A stretch of 64,000 nucleotides of DNA from Tyzzerella sp. Its GTDB lineage: Bacteria > Bacillota > Clostridia > Lachnospirales > Anaerotignaceae. The number at the start of each line of letters is the position of its first letter. Position 1 is the first letter of the stretch. This document shows, piece after piece, positions 9,416 to 19,109 of this stretch. Made by a program: the position numbers and the translations under genes. The notes beneath the pieces are model-generated. The model had not been told where the DNA came from, searched no databases, and saw only the letters and a program-made list of their open reading frames with translations. The stretch is taken from NCBI GenBank assembly GCA_019415525.1, contig DXZA01000040.1, positions 1 through 64,000 on the forward strand, written 5' to 3'.

Positions 9416-12400
9416 ATGAAAAGAAAAGTCACAAAAAAAGCAATTTCAATGGCTTTAGCAGCAGCAATGGCTTTAGCACCTGTGCAGGCTTTTGCATCAT
9501 CAAATGATATTTCAGGCCATTGGGCAGAAAATACAATTATATCTTGGCAGGAAAAAGGTTTAATTTCTGGATATGAAGACGGAACTTTTAAACCAAATAA
9601 TAGTGTAACTCGTGCGGAGTTTATTTTAATGTTAAATAAAGCTCTTGGGTTAACAGAAAAAGGTGAAGTAAACTTTAGTGATGTTAAAGAAGGCAGCTGG
9701 TTTTATGATGCAGTTGCAGTTGCTGTAAAAGCAGGATATTGCTTTGGATATACAGACGGAACTTTTAAACCAAATGCAACTATAACAAGAGCAGAAGCAT
9801 CTGTTATGATTGCACTTGCAAAAGGTTTAGATAAAAATGAAAGTGCTGCTGATAAATTTAGCGATGCAACAAATATACCAGTTTGGGCAAAAGGCTATGT
9901 TGGAGCTGTTGTTGGAGCAGGATATATGAGTGGTCGTCCTGATAATACATTTGACCCAGCAAAAACAATAACAAGAGCAGAGGCTGTTTCTTCTTTAGAT
10001 AGAGCTATTTCTATAAAAGAAGAAAGCAAAGATGTTGTTGTAACAAAAGATGATACAGTAATAGAAGGTCAGACAATAGAAGGTAATCTTATAATTGATA
10101 AAGCTGTTGGTGACGGCGAAGTTTATGTTAAAGATACAACTGTTAAAGGCGATATTATTGTAAAAGGTGGCGGAGATGACTCTATATACCTTACAAATGT
10201 TGTTGCAAAAGGCAAAGTTTCAATGGAAAAAGAGAATGTAAGATTACAGGTTTCTGGTAAAACTGAATTACCAAATATTGAAATAAAAGCTGTATGCAAT
10301 ATTACACAAAAAGACTTTGATGGTACAGTTGGTACAATTACATTAGCTTCAAATATTGGAACAAGTGATACTGTTACTATTAATGTGCCTGCAAAAGCTC
10401 TTGAAATATCTTCAAAAGCAAGTATTACTATAAATAGTAATGTTGAAAAAGTAACTATTAATAAAGATGGTGAAGGTTCAAAATTATCTATATCAAGTAG
10501 TGCAAAAGTAGGTACTGTGGTAGCAGATGGTAAGGTTGCAATTTCCGGTTCTGGTAAAATTGAAAAACTTCAAGCAAATGTTGATGGTATTACTGTTTCT
10601 GGAAGTACAACAGTAACAAATACAGAGGTTGCTAATGGTGTTAGCAAACCAACAACAGGTTCATCAAGCAGCGGTGGTGGCGGTGGTTCATCAAGCTCAA
10701 CAACTACAAAAGTTACAGGAGTTAAAATCACAAATGCACCATCAAAAATAAAACCTAATGATAAAGTTACACTTAAAGCAGATGTAACAGGAACAGGTTC
10801 TTATAATAAAAATGTTGAATGGTCAGTTGAAGGTGGTAAAGCAACAAAAATAGATAAAGCAACAGGAGAATTAACTGTAGGTGATGAAGATGAGGCTACA
10901 AAATTAGTAGTTACAGCTACATCAGTTGGGGATAATACAAAAAAAGCTACTGCTGAAATTACTGTTGAGTCTTCAAAAGCAATATCTATTACATTAGATA
11001 AAACAGAGGCAACTTTAACTAAAGGTTCAGAAGTTACATTTGTTGCGACTGTAAAAGACCAGTATGAACAGGTTATGGAAGGTCAGAATATAACTTGGAC
11101 TATGAAAAATGGTGCTGACGAATATAACAATGAAAATGTCACATTAGTTGATGGTAAATTAACAGTAGGTGCAGATGCTAATTTAGCTGATGTTACATCA
11201 ATTACAGTTGAAGCAAAAGTTGATGGAATTGAAAATCCTGCAATAGCTACTGTTACATTAAAAAATGAAGAAGCTACTGTTGGTAAAGTTGTTTTAACAC
11301 CACAAACAGCAGATGTTAAAAAAGGTGATACACAGAAATTTACAGCAGAAGTACAGACAGCAGAAGGTGCTGTTATTTCAGGAAAAACTGTAACTTGGTC
11401 AGTTGAAGGTAAAGGTGAAGAAAGTAGTACACAGATAAATGAAGGTACATTAACTGTGGCAGCAGATGAAACTTCAGCAAAATTAGTAGTAAAAGCTACT
11501 GTTACTGACGGAGAAATTTTTGGAGAAGCAACAGTAAATGTATTAGAAGCTTCTAAGGTAACATCTGTAGAAATTACATCTAGCCATAGTGAAGTTGAAC
11601 AGGGTGCAGTAGATGTTGAATTTACAGGTAGAGTATTAGACCAGTATGGAAAAGAAATGGCAGAAGAAGCTATTACTTGGGAAGCTACAAGAAGTGACGA
11701 AAAAGAAATTAAAGCAGGAACAACTTTTGGTGGCGATAATAAATTAACAGTTGCAGCAGATGAAGAAACTGGTACACTTACAATTACAGCTAAGAGTGCT
11801 ACTAGTGGAGATATAGCTGTATCAACTACAGTAAAAGTAGTAGACCCAGCAGCAGAAGCAAAAGAAGCAATTAAAAAATTAGCTGAATTAAAATCTGTTG
11901 AAGTAGAAAATGGACATGATAATCAAAGTGATGTTGAAACTGCTATTAAAGCAGCTGCTAGTAAGTTAGTTGGAGCAGAATATACAGTTGAAGCGACAAC
12001 AGCTGATAGTTATTCTACACCTAATTGGAAAGGTACAATAACAATTAAAGAAACAGCTAATGAAAAAAATACTGCAACAACAGCTGAAATGACAATTACT
12101 GTAACAGAAAAAGAAGAAACAGTAGTAGTAGAAGGAAGTGCAACAGTAGGAGATATCACTGTAAGTGGAACAGCAGAAAGTGCAATTTCAGAAACAGACG
12201 TAACAATAACATTAGCAAATGATACATTTAATGGACAGATAGATGCAGAAACAGATGTAGCATCTTGGTTTAAAAATCTTCCAAGTGGATTAACAGCAAA
12301 AGTTAAAACACAGGTAGACTCAGGAGCAAACACAGTTACAATAAAAATAGCAGGAACACCAGCGGAAGCAAAAACAGAAGCAATGTCAATTGAAATTCCG

Positions 12401-15400
12401 TTAGATAAGCTTACAGGTGGGAAAGCTATAACAGTAACAACAAATGAAAATGCTAAATTTGAAATTGCAGAAAAACCAGTAGTAGTAGAAGGAAGTGCAA
12501 CAGTAGGAGATATCACTGTAAGCGGAACAGCAGAAAGTGCAATTTCAGAAACAGACGTAACAATAACATTAGCAAATGATACATTTAATGGACAGATAGA
12601 TGCAGAAACAGATGTAGCATCTTGGTTTAAAAATCTTCCAAGTGGATTAACAGCAAAAGTTAAAACACAGGTAGACTCAGGAGCAAACACAGTTACAATA
12701 AAAATAGCAGGAACACCAGCGGAAGCAAAAACAGAAGCAATGTCAATTGAAATTCCGTTAGATAAGCTTACAGGTGGGAAAGCTATAACAGTAACAACAA
12801 ATGAAAATGCTAAATTTGAAATTGCAGAAAAACCAGTAGTAGTAGAAGGAAGTGCAACAGTAGGAGATATCACTGTAAGCGGAACAGCAGAAAGTGCAAT
12901 TTCAGAAACAGACGTAACAATAACATTAGCAAATGATACATTTAATGGACAGATAGATGCAGAAACAGATGTAGCATCTTGGTTTAAAAATCTTCCAAGT
13001 GGATTAACAGCAAAAGTTAAAACACAGGTAGACTCAGGAGCAAACACAGTTACAATAAAAATAGCAGGAACACCAGCGGAAGCAAAAACAGAAGCAATGT
13101 CAATTGAAATTCCGTTAGATAAGCTTACAGGTGGGAAAGCTATAACAGTGACATCAAATGAAAATGCTAAATTTGAAATTGCAGCAAAACCAGTAGTAGT
13201 AGAAGGAAGTGCAACAGTAGGAAACGTTACTGTAAGCGGAACAGCAGAAAGTGCAATTTCAGAAACAGACGTAACAATAACATTAGCAAATGATACATTT
13301 AATGGACAGATAGATGCAGAAACAGATGTAGCATCTTGGTTTAAAAATCTTCCAAGTGGATTAACAGCAAAAGTTAAAACACAGGTAGACTCAGGAGCAA
13401 ACACAGTTACAATAAAAATAGCAGGAACACCAGCGGAAGCAAAAACAGAAGCAATGTCAATTGAAATTCCGTTAGATAAGCTTACAGGTGGGAAAGCTAT
13501 AACAGTAACAACAAATGAAAATGCTAAATTTGAAATTGCAGCAAAACCAGTAGTTGCAAGTGCAACAGCAAGCGGTACTATAACAGGAACAAATGGTACA
13601 GCATTTGCTAGTGAACAAAAAGTAACAATAGATTTAACAAATGATACATTTAAAGCAGAAGCATTTACAAGCGGAAGTAGTGATACAATCGATGATGCAA
13701 AATCTTGGGTAACAAATCTTAGTGATATAGATGCTGGTACAGATGCAGTAACTGTAAAAGCAGTTAAGAAGACAAATACACAGGTTGAACTTGTATTTGA
13801 AGGAACACCAGATACAGCAAGTACAGCACAGATAGCTATTACAATACCTTCAAGTGTATTAACAAAAGATGCACAGGTTGTAATAACACCAAGTGAAAGT
13901 GCAAAATTTGCAGTTGCAGAAAAAGTAGATGTAACAGCAGAAAATCCAGAAGCTATTGAAGGAAAAGTTGGAGAAGAATTAAATAGTAAAAGTGCAACTA
14001 TTACTATAACAGGTGCAAACTCAAGTGCTTCAATTACTACAGATAATATCACTATTGATGACCAGACTGGTTCAACAGGCTCAACAAAAAATGGTATTAC
14101 AGCAAAAGTTGGCACAGCTGATTTAAATGGTACAGTTAAAATTGATTTAACAGGTACACCTAGTGCAAAAGAAGCTACTAAATTTATAGTAAAAATTCCT
14201 GCATCAGCTATTACAGCAGAAGAAGGATATGTGGCTAAAGAATTAACAGCAACAGTAACTGTAAACATAGCAGAGGCAGAAAAAGTAGAAGGAAGTGCAA
14301 CAGTAGGAAACGTTACTGTAAGCGGAACAGCAGAAAGTGCAATTTCAGAAACAGACGTAACAATAACATTAGCAAATGATACATTTAATGGACAGATAGA
14401 TGCAGAAACAGATGTAGCATCTTGGTTTAAAAATCTTCCAAGTGGATTAACAGCAAAAGTTAAAACACAGGTAGACTCAGGAGCAAACACAGTTACAATA
14501 AAAATAGCAGGAACACCAGCGGAAGCAAAAACAGAAGCAATGTCAATTGAAATTCCGTTAGATAAGCTTACAGGTGGGAAAGCTATAACAGTAACAACAA
14601 ATGAAAATGCTAAATTTGAAATTGCAGCAAAACCAGTAGTTGCAAGTGCAACAGCAAGCGGTACTATAACAGGAACAAATGGTACAGCATTTGCTAGTGA
14701 ACAAAAAGTAACAATAGATTTAACAAATGATACATTTAAAGCAGAAGCATTTACAAGCGGAAGTAGTGATACAATCGATGATGCAAAATCTTGGGTAACA
14801 AATCTTAGTGATATAGATGCTGGTACAGATGCAGTAACTGTAAAAGCAGTTAAGAAGACAAATACACAGGTTGAACTTGTATTTGAAGGAACACCAGATA
14901 CAGCAAGTACAGCACAGATAGCTATTACAATACCTTCAAGTGTATTAACAAAAGATGCACAGGTTGTAATAACACCAAGTGAAAGTGCAAAATTTGCAGT
15001 TGCAGAAAAAGTAGATGTAACAGCAGAAAATCCAGAAGCTATTGAAGGAAAAGTTGGAGAAGAATTAAATAGTAAAAGTGCAACTATTACTATAACAGGT
15101 GCAAACTCAAGTGCTTCAATTACTACAGATAATATCACTATTGATGACCAGACTGGTTCAACAGGCTCAACAAAAAATGGTATTACAGCAAAAGTTGGCA
15201 CAGCTGATTTAAATGGTACAGTTAAAATTGATTTAACAGGTACACCTAGTGCAAAAGAAGCTACTAAATTTATAGTAAAAATTCCTGCATCAGCTATTAC
15301 AGCAGAAGAAGGATATGTGGCTAAAGAATTAACAGCAACAGTAACTGTAAACATAGCAGAGGCAGAAAAAGTAGAAGGAAGTGCAACAGTAGGAAACGTT

Positions 15401-16831
15401 ACTGTAAGCGGAACAGCAGAAAGTGCAATTTCAGAAACAGACGTAACAATAACATTAGCAAATGATACATTTAATGGACAGATAGATGCAGAAACAGATG
15501 TAGCATCTTGGTTTAAAAATCTTCCAAGTGGATTAACAGCAAAAGTTAAAACACAGGTAGACTCAGGAGCAAACACAGTTACAATAAAAATAGCAGGAAC
15601 ACCAGCGGAAGCAAAAACAGAAGCAATGTCAATTGAAATTCCGTTAGATAAGCTTACAGGTGGGAAAGCTATAACAGTAACAACAAATGAAAATGCTAAA
15701 TTTGAAATTGCAGCAAAACCAGTAGTTGCAAGTGCAACAGCAAGCGGTACTATAACAGGAACAAATGGTACAGCATTTGCTAGTGAACAAAAAGTAACAA
15801 TAGATTTAACAAATGATACATTTAAAGCAGAAGCATTTACAAGCGGAAGTAGTGATACAATCGATGATGCAAAATCTTGGGTAACAAATCTTAGTGATAT
15901 AGATGCTGGTACAGATGCAGTAACTGTAAAAGCAGTTAAGAAGACAAATACACAGGTTGAACTTGTATTTGAAGGAACACCAGATACAGCAAGTACAGCA
16001 CAGATAGCTATTACAATACCTTCAAGTGTATTAACAAAAGATGCACAGGTTGTAATAACACCAAGTGAAAGTGCAAAATTTGCAGTTGCAGAAAAAGTAG
16101 ATGTAACAGCAGAAAATCCAGAAGCTATTGAAGGAAAAGTTGGAGAAGAATTAAATAGTAAAAGTGCAACTATTACTATAACAGGTGCAAACTCAAGTGC
16201 TTCAATTACTACAGATAATATCACTATTGATGACCAGACTGGTTCAACAGGCTCAACAAAAAATGGTATTACAGCTAAGGTAGTAGCAGCTGATTCAAAT
16301 GGCACAGTTAAAATTAGCTTAGAAGGTACTCCAGATGCAGCAGCAGCATCAGCACCACAGACATTTACAGTAAAAATTCCAGCAGGAGCTATTACAGCAG
16401 ATAAAGGATATGCAGCTAAAGAATTATCAGTAACAGTAACTGTAAATGTAGCAAAAGCTGAAATTAGTGAAGCAAAAGTAAAAGGTTTAGTAGCACCTGT
16501 AAAAGATGCAACACCAGTTGCAAAAGAGACTTTAAGCATAGCTGGCAATGATAATATCAGCGTAGAAAGTATTGCTTGGACTACAACAGATGATAGTTCA
16601 CCAGTAGTAGGTAACTTTGGAGCTACAACAACATATACTGCAACAATAACATTAAAAGCAAAAGACGGATATAAATTTGCAAGTGGTGCAACAAGTAAAG
16701 TTTATAGTATTTCAGAAGATGATTTAAATAGCTCTATTGTTGTAGATAATGGAATAAGTGCACAGGTTGGTGGAACAGATAATGATACATTAACAATAAC
16801 TGTAAAATTTAATGCAACACTTGAGGCATAA
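9416..16831 (+). CDS. Giant S-layer-homology surface protein with tandem Ig-like repeats
   Basis: A 2471-residue secreted wall protein. It has a signal peptide (1-28, ending AFA), three SLH domains (about 30-205; WAENTI, GYEDGTFKPN and VTRAEF motifs) that should anchor it to wall polysaccharide, a parallel-beta-like region (about 210-415), a Gly/Ser linker (about 417-430), several bacterial Ig-like domains, and then a long repeat array from residue 906. The 119-residue unit A (starting EGSATVGD) begins at 906, 1025, 1144, 1263, 1625 and 1987; from 1263 on it alternates with two further modules to make three 362-residue A-B-C blocks. There is no sortase signal. It is probably an adhesin or S-layer component. 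Copies are nearly identical at DNA level, so assembly may have collapsed or expanded them. Confidence 0.9.
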   Translation: MKRKVTKKAISMALAAAMALAPVQAFASSNDISGHWAENTIISWQEKGLISGYEDGTFKPNNSVTRAEFILMLNKALGLTEKGEVNFSDVKEGSWFYDAVAVAVKAGYCFGYTDGTFKPNATITRAEASVMIALAKGLDKNESAADKFSDATNIPVWAKGYVGAVVGAGYMSGRPDNTFDPAKTITRAEAVSSLDRAISIKEESKDVVVTKDDTVIEGQTIEGNLIIDKAVGDGEVYVKDTTVKGDIIVKGGGDDSIYLTNVVAKGKVSMEKENVRLQVSGKTELPNIEIKAVCNITQKDFDGTVGTITLASNIGTSDTVTINVPAKALEISSKASITINSNVEKVTINKDGEGSKLSISSSAKVGTVVADGKVAISGSGKIEKLQANVDGITVSGSTTVTNTEVANGVSKPTTGSSSSGGGGGSSSSTTTKVTGVKITNAPSKIKPNDKVTLKADVTGTGSYNKNVEWSVEGGKATKIDKATGELTVGDEDEATKLVVTATSVGDNTKKATAEITVESSKAISITLDKTEATLTKGSEVTFVATVKDQYEQVMEGQNITWTMKNGADEYNNENVTLVDGKLTVGADANLADVTSITVEAKVDGIENPAIATVTLKNEEATVGKVVLTPQTADVKKGDTQKFTAEVQTAEGAVISGKTVTWSVEGKGEESSTQINEGTLTVAADETSAKLVVKATVTDGEIFGEATVNVLEASKVTSVEITSSHSEVEQGAVDVEFTGRVLDQYGKEMAEEAITWEATRSDEKEIKAGTTFGGDNKLTVAADEETGTLTITAKSATSGDIAVSTTVKVVDPAAEAKEAIKKLAELKSVEVENGHDNQSDVETAIKAAASKLVGAEYTVEATTADSYSTPNWKGTITIKETANEKNTATTAEMTITVTEKEETVVVEGSATVGDITVSGTAESAISETDVTITLANDTFNGQIDAETDVASWFKNLPSGLTAKVKTQVDSGANTVTIKIAGTPAEAKTEAMSIEIPLDKLTGGKAITVTTNENAKFEIAEKPVVVEGSATVGDITVSGTAESAISETDVTITLANDTFNGQIDAETDVASWFKNLPSGLTAKVKTQVDSGANTVTIKIAGTPAEAKTEAMSIEIPLDKLTGGKAITVTTNENAKFEIAEKPVVVEGSATVGDITVSGTAESAISETDVTITLANDTFNGQIDAETDVASWFKNLPSGLTAKVKTQVDSGANTVTIKIAGTPAEAKTEAMSIEIPLDKLTGGKAITVTSNENAKFEIAAKPVVVEGSATVGNVTVSGTAESAISETDVTITLANDTFNGQIDAETDVASWFKNLPSGLTAKVKTQVDSGANTVTIKIAGTPAEAKTEAMSIEIPLDKLTGGKAITVTTNENAKFEIAAKPVVASATASGTITGTNGTAFASEQKVTIDLTNDTFKAEAFTSGSSDTIDDAKSWVTNLSDIDAGTDAVTVKAVKKTNTQVELVFEGTPDTASTAQIAITIPSSVLTKDAQVVITPSESAKFAVAEKVDVTAENPEAIEGKVGEELNSKSATITITGANSSASITTDNITIDDQTGSTGSTKNGITAKVGTADLNGTVKIDLTGTPSAKEATKFIVKIPASAITAEEGYVAKELTATVTVNIAEAEKVEGSATVGNVTVSGTAESAISETDVTITLANDTFNGQIDAETDVASWFKNLPSGLTAKVKTQVDSGANTVTIKIAGTPAEAKTEAMSIEIPLDKLTGGKAITVTTNENAKFEIAAKPVVASATASGTITGTNGTAFASEQKVTIDLTNDTFKAEAFTSGSSDTIDDAKSWVTNLSDIDAGTDAVTVKAVKKTNTQVELVFEGTPDTASTAQIAITIPSSVLTKDAQVVITPSESAKFAVAEKVDVTAENPEAIEGKVGEELNSKSATITITGANSSASITTDNITIDDQTGSTGSTKNGITAKVGTADLNGTVKIDLTGTPSAKEATKFIVKIPASAITAEEGYVAKELTATVTVNIAEAEKVEGSATVGNVTVSGTAESAISETDVTITLANDTFNGQIDAETDVASWFKNLPSGLTAKVKTQVDSGANTVTIKIAGTPAEAKTEAMSIEIPLDKLTGGKAITVTTNENAKFEIAAKPVVASATASGTITGTNGTAFASEQKVTIDLTNDTFKAEAFTSGSSDTIDDAKSWVTNLSDIDAGTDAVTVKAVKKTNTQVELVFEGTPDTASTAQIAITIPSSVLTKDAQVVITPSESAKFAVAEKVDVTAENPEAIEGKVGEELNSKSATITITGANSSASITTDNITIDDQTGSTGSTKNGITAKVVAADSNGTVKISLEGTPDAAAASAPQTFTVKIPAGAITADKGYAAKELSVTVTVNVAKAEISEAKVKGLVAPVKDATPVAKETLSIAGNDNISVESIAWTTTDDSSPVVGNFGATTTYTATITLKAKDGYKFASGATSKVYSISEDDLNSSIVVDNGISAQVGGTDNDTLTITVKFNATLEA
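12131..13201 (+). repeat. Three tandem 357-bp repeats (unit A)
   Basis: Copies begin at 12131, 12488 and 12845, exactly 357 bases (119 codons) apart, and are almost identical down to synonymous positions. All three read GDITV near the start. Confidence 0.95.
13202..16459 (+). repeat. Three tandem 1086-bp composite repeats (A-B-C)
   Basis: Blocks begin at 13202, 14288 and 15374, exactly 1086 bases (362 codons) apart. Each has an A unit (GNVTV variant) followed by two unrelated Ig-like modules. The third block matches until about 16270 and then diverges, which marks the old edge of the array. Confidence 0.93.
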
Positions 16832-16869
16832 TTTCAATAAATTTACATATTGAATATTTAATTTAATAC

Positions 16870-16903
16870 TAAAAGAAGTCACAGTAATGTGGCTTCTTTT
16901 TTA
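16870..16903 (+). terminator. Terminator after the surface protein gene
   Basis: AAAAGAAGTCACA pairs with TGTGGCTTCTTTT around GTAA, followed by T residues. Confidence 0.8.
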
Positions 16904-16933
16904 TTTAAAAAAATTATCAAAAATTTTATTTTT

Positions 16934-16980
16934 GTTGTAAATACAACGGAATTATATTTTTGATTTGTATATAATACAAA
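16934..16980 (+). promoter_or_regulatory. Promoter with two palindromes upstream of cupin-hcp
   Basis: GTTGTA-AA-TACAAC lies at 16934-16947 and TTTGTAT-ATA-ATACAAA at 16964-16980. The second contains a TATAAT -10 box (16970-16975). No -35 box is recognisable. The first palindrome is centred about 41 bases before the expected start point, the usual place for a CRP/FNR-family activator that replaces -35 contacts. Assignment to a particular regulator such as HcpR is inference. Confidence 0.5.
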
Positions 16981-17011
16981 CATAAGTTAATTACTTGAAA
17001 GGGTTGATTTT

Positions 17012-17353
17012 ATGGAATATATTAAAAATATAACTCACGAAAGTATTGTTAATTTATGTGACCTTGTAGAAACTAAAGAAGGTCAGATTGTTAGCCGTAC
17101 TTTGGCACAAAACGGTGCTGTAAGCCTTACTCTTTTTGCTTTTTATAAAGGTGAAGAAATAAGCACTCATAAATCAGAGGGTGATGCTATGGTTACTGTT
17201 ATTGAAGGTAGTGGAAAATTTACTATTGATGGTAAGGAATATATTTTAAATAAGGGTGAAACAATAGTTATGCCGGCGGGTAAGCCTCACGCCGTTTATG
17301 GTGTGGAAAACTTTAAAATGCTTTTAACAGTTGTATTTCCAATAAAAAAATAA
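17012..17353 (+). CDS. Small cupin-domain protein
   Basis: A 113-residue single cupin barrel. The two cupin motifs are visible: HKSEGDAMVTVIEGSGKFTI (about residues 50-70), then PAGKPHAVYG (about 90-99), with His residues that could bind a metal. Small cupins like this are often encoded beside hybrid cluster protein in anaerobes and may sense or protect in nitrosative or oxidative stress; the substrate is unknown. It starts at ATG 17012 after AAAGGGTTG and ends 22 bases before hcp, so the two genes form an operon behind the palindrome-rich promoter. Confidence 0.85.
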   Translation: MEYIKNITHESIVNLCDLVETKEGQIVSRTLAQNGAVSLTLFAFYKGEEISTHKSEGDAMVTVIEGSGKFTIDGKEYILNKGETIVMPAGKPHAVYGVENFKMLLTVVFPIKK

Positions 17354-17375
17354 TTATATAATAAGGAGAATTAAA

Positions 17376-19019
17376 ATGGAAAATAATAAAATGTTTTGTT
17401 TTCAATGTCAAGAAACAGCAGGTTGCAAAGGCTGTACGATTTCAGGTGTTTGTGGCAAGAAGCCTTTAACTGCTAAACTTCAGGATATGCTTATATTTGT
17501 TACTAAGGGTCTTTCAGAAGTAACAACATTTTTCAGAAGAAAAGGAATTGAAGTTCCTACTTATATAAATAGACTTGTAAGTGAAAATCTTTTTATCACT
17601 ATTACAAATGCTAACTTTGACGATGAAGTTATTAAAAATAGAGTTTATGAAACAATAGAAGAAAGTCAGAAACTTATTAAAGAAAACAATATTAATGAAA
17701 ATTTTGTTGCCGGTAATTTTGTATGTTCAAATGATACTGAACTTATGGAAAAGGCTGAAAAAATCGGTGTTCTTTCTACTGAAAATGAAGATGTAAGAAG
17801 CCTTAGAGAAATGATTGTTTATGGTTTAAAGGGTATGTCTGCTTATCTTAAACATGCTAATGCTCTTAGTAAAGACAGCGAAGAAATAAACGCATTTTTA
17901 CAGAGTACTCTTGCAAAAACTCTTGATAACAGCCTTTCTGCTGATGACCTTGTAGCTCTTACTCTCGAAACAGGTAAATTCGGTGTTGATGTTATGGCTC
18001 TTCTTGATTCTGCTAATACAGAAGCTTACGGAAATCCTGAAATTACTAAAGTTAATATTGGTGTAAGAAATAATCCTGCTATACTTGTTTCAGGTCACGA
18101 CCTTAAAGACCTTGAAATGCTTCTTAAACAGACAGAAGGCACAGGCGTTGATGTTTATACACACTCTGAAATGCTTCCTGCTCACTATTATCCAGCATTT
18201 AAGAAATATAGCCATTTTGCAGGTAACTATGGAAATGCTTGGTGGAAACAGAAAGAAGAATTTGAATCATTTAACGGTCCAATACTTCTTACAACAAACT
18301 GCCTTGTGCCACCTCTTGCAAGCTATAAAGATAGGGTTTATACAACAGGTGCAGTAGGTTTTGAAGGCTGTACACATATTGCAGGTAAAACTGGTGAGGA
18401 AAAAGATTTCTCTGTTATTATTGAACATGCTAAAAAATGTAAAGCTCCTACTGAAATAGAAACAGGTGAAATTATAGGTGGTTTCGCTCATAATCAGGTT
18501 CTTGCCCTTGCTGATAAAATAGTTGACGCTGTAAAAAGTGGTGCTATTAAGAAATTTGTTGTTATGGCAGGCTGTGACGGTCGTAGCAAATCAAGAGATT
18601 ATTATACAGAATTTGCTAAGGCTCTTCCAAAAGATGCTGTTATACTTACAGCGGGCTGTGCTAAATATAAATATAATAAACTTGACCTTGGTGATATTGG
18701 TGGTATCCCTCGTGTACTTGATGCAGGTCAGTGTAATGACAGTTACTCTCTTGCTGTTATTGCTCTTAAACTTAAAGAGGTATTCGGTCTTGAAGATATA
18801 AATCAGCTTCCTATAATATATAATATTGCTTGGTATGAACAGAAAGCTGTTATCGTTCTTCTTGCTCTCCTTTACCTTGGAGTTAAAAATATTCACCTTG
18901 GACCAACACTTCCTGCTTTCCTTTCACCAAATGTGGCTAAAGTTCTTGTTGAGAACTTCGGTATTGCAGGTATTACAAATGTTGAAGATGATATTGAATT
19001 ATTCTTCGGAAATAAATAA
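17376..19019 (+). CDS. hcp: Hybrid cluster protein / hydroxylamine reductase
   Basis: A 547-residue cytoplasmic iron-sulfur enzyme that reduces hydroxylamine in vitro and NO in vivo in characterised relatives. The N-terminal cluster ligands are Cys8, Cys11, Cys20 and Cys26 (CX2C-X8-C-X5-C), the close spacing typical of strict anaerobes. Hybrid-cluster ligand regions are recognisable as SGHDL, LTTNCLVPP, FEGCTHIAG, AGCDGRSKS and TAGCAKYKYN. AAGGAG precedes ATG 17376. It follows the cupin gene in one operon. It probably detoxifies nitric oxide or related species; no dedicated reductase (Hcr) is adjacent. Confidence 0.95.
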   Translation: MENNKMFCFQCQETAGCKGCTISGVCGKKPLTAKLQDMLIFVTKGLSEVTTFFRRKGIEVPTYINRLVSENLFITITNANFDDEVIKNRVYETIEESQKLIKENNINENFVAGNFVCSNDTELMEKAEKIGVLSTENEDVRSLREMIVYGLKGMSAYLKHANALSKDSEEINAFLQSTLAKTLDNSLSADDLVALTLETGKFGVDVMALLDSANTEAYGNPEITKVNIGVRNNPAILVSGHDLKDLEMLLKQTEGTGVDVYTHSEMLPAHYYPAFKKYSHFAGNYGNAWWKQKEEFESFNGPILLTTNCLVPPLASYKDRVYTTGAVGFEGCTHIAGKTGEEKDFSVIIEHAKKCKAPTEIETGEIIGGFAHNQVLALADKIVDAVKSGAIKKFVVMAGCDGRSKSRDYYTEFAKALPKDAVILTAGCAKYKYNKLDLGDIGGIPRVLDAGQCNDSYSLAVIALKLKEVFGLEDINQLPIIYNIAWYEQKAVIVLLALLYLGVKNIHLGPTLPAFLSPNVAKVLVENFGIAGITNVEDDIELFFGNK

Positions 19020-19066
19020 TTATATTGCTTGTAAGTTTCACTAAACTAAACATATAAAAAAATCCC

Positions 19067-19103
19067 AAAAAAATAAGGCTGTATATTACAGCCTTATTTT
19101 TAT
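19067..19103. terminator. Bidirectional terminator between hcp and the DUF4317 gene
   Basis: AATAAGGCTGTA / TACAGCCTTATT with A and T runs on the outer sides lies between convergent genes. Confidence 0.85.
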
Positions 19104-19109
19104 ATTTCT

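Noticed and set aside
12010..16548. A 1512-codon open frame on the minus strand opposite the adhesin repeats
   Set aside because: It mirrors the plus-strand repeats, has no ribosome site or promoter, and its length follows from repeating one stop-free stretch. The plus frame has signal peptide, SLH domains and promoter.
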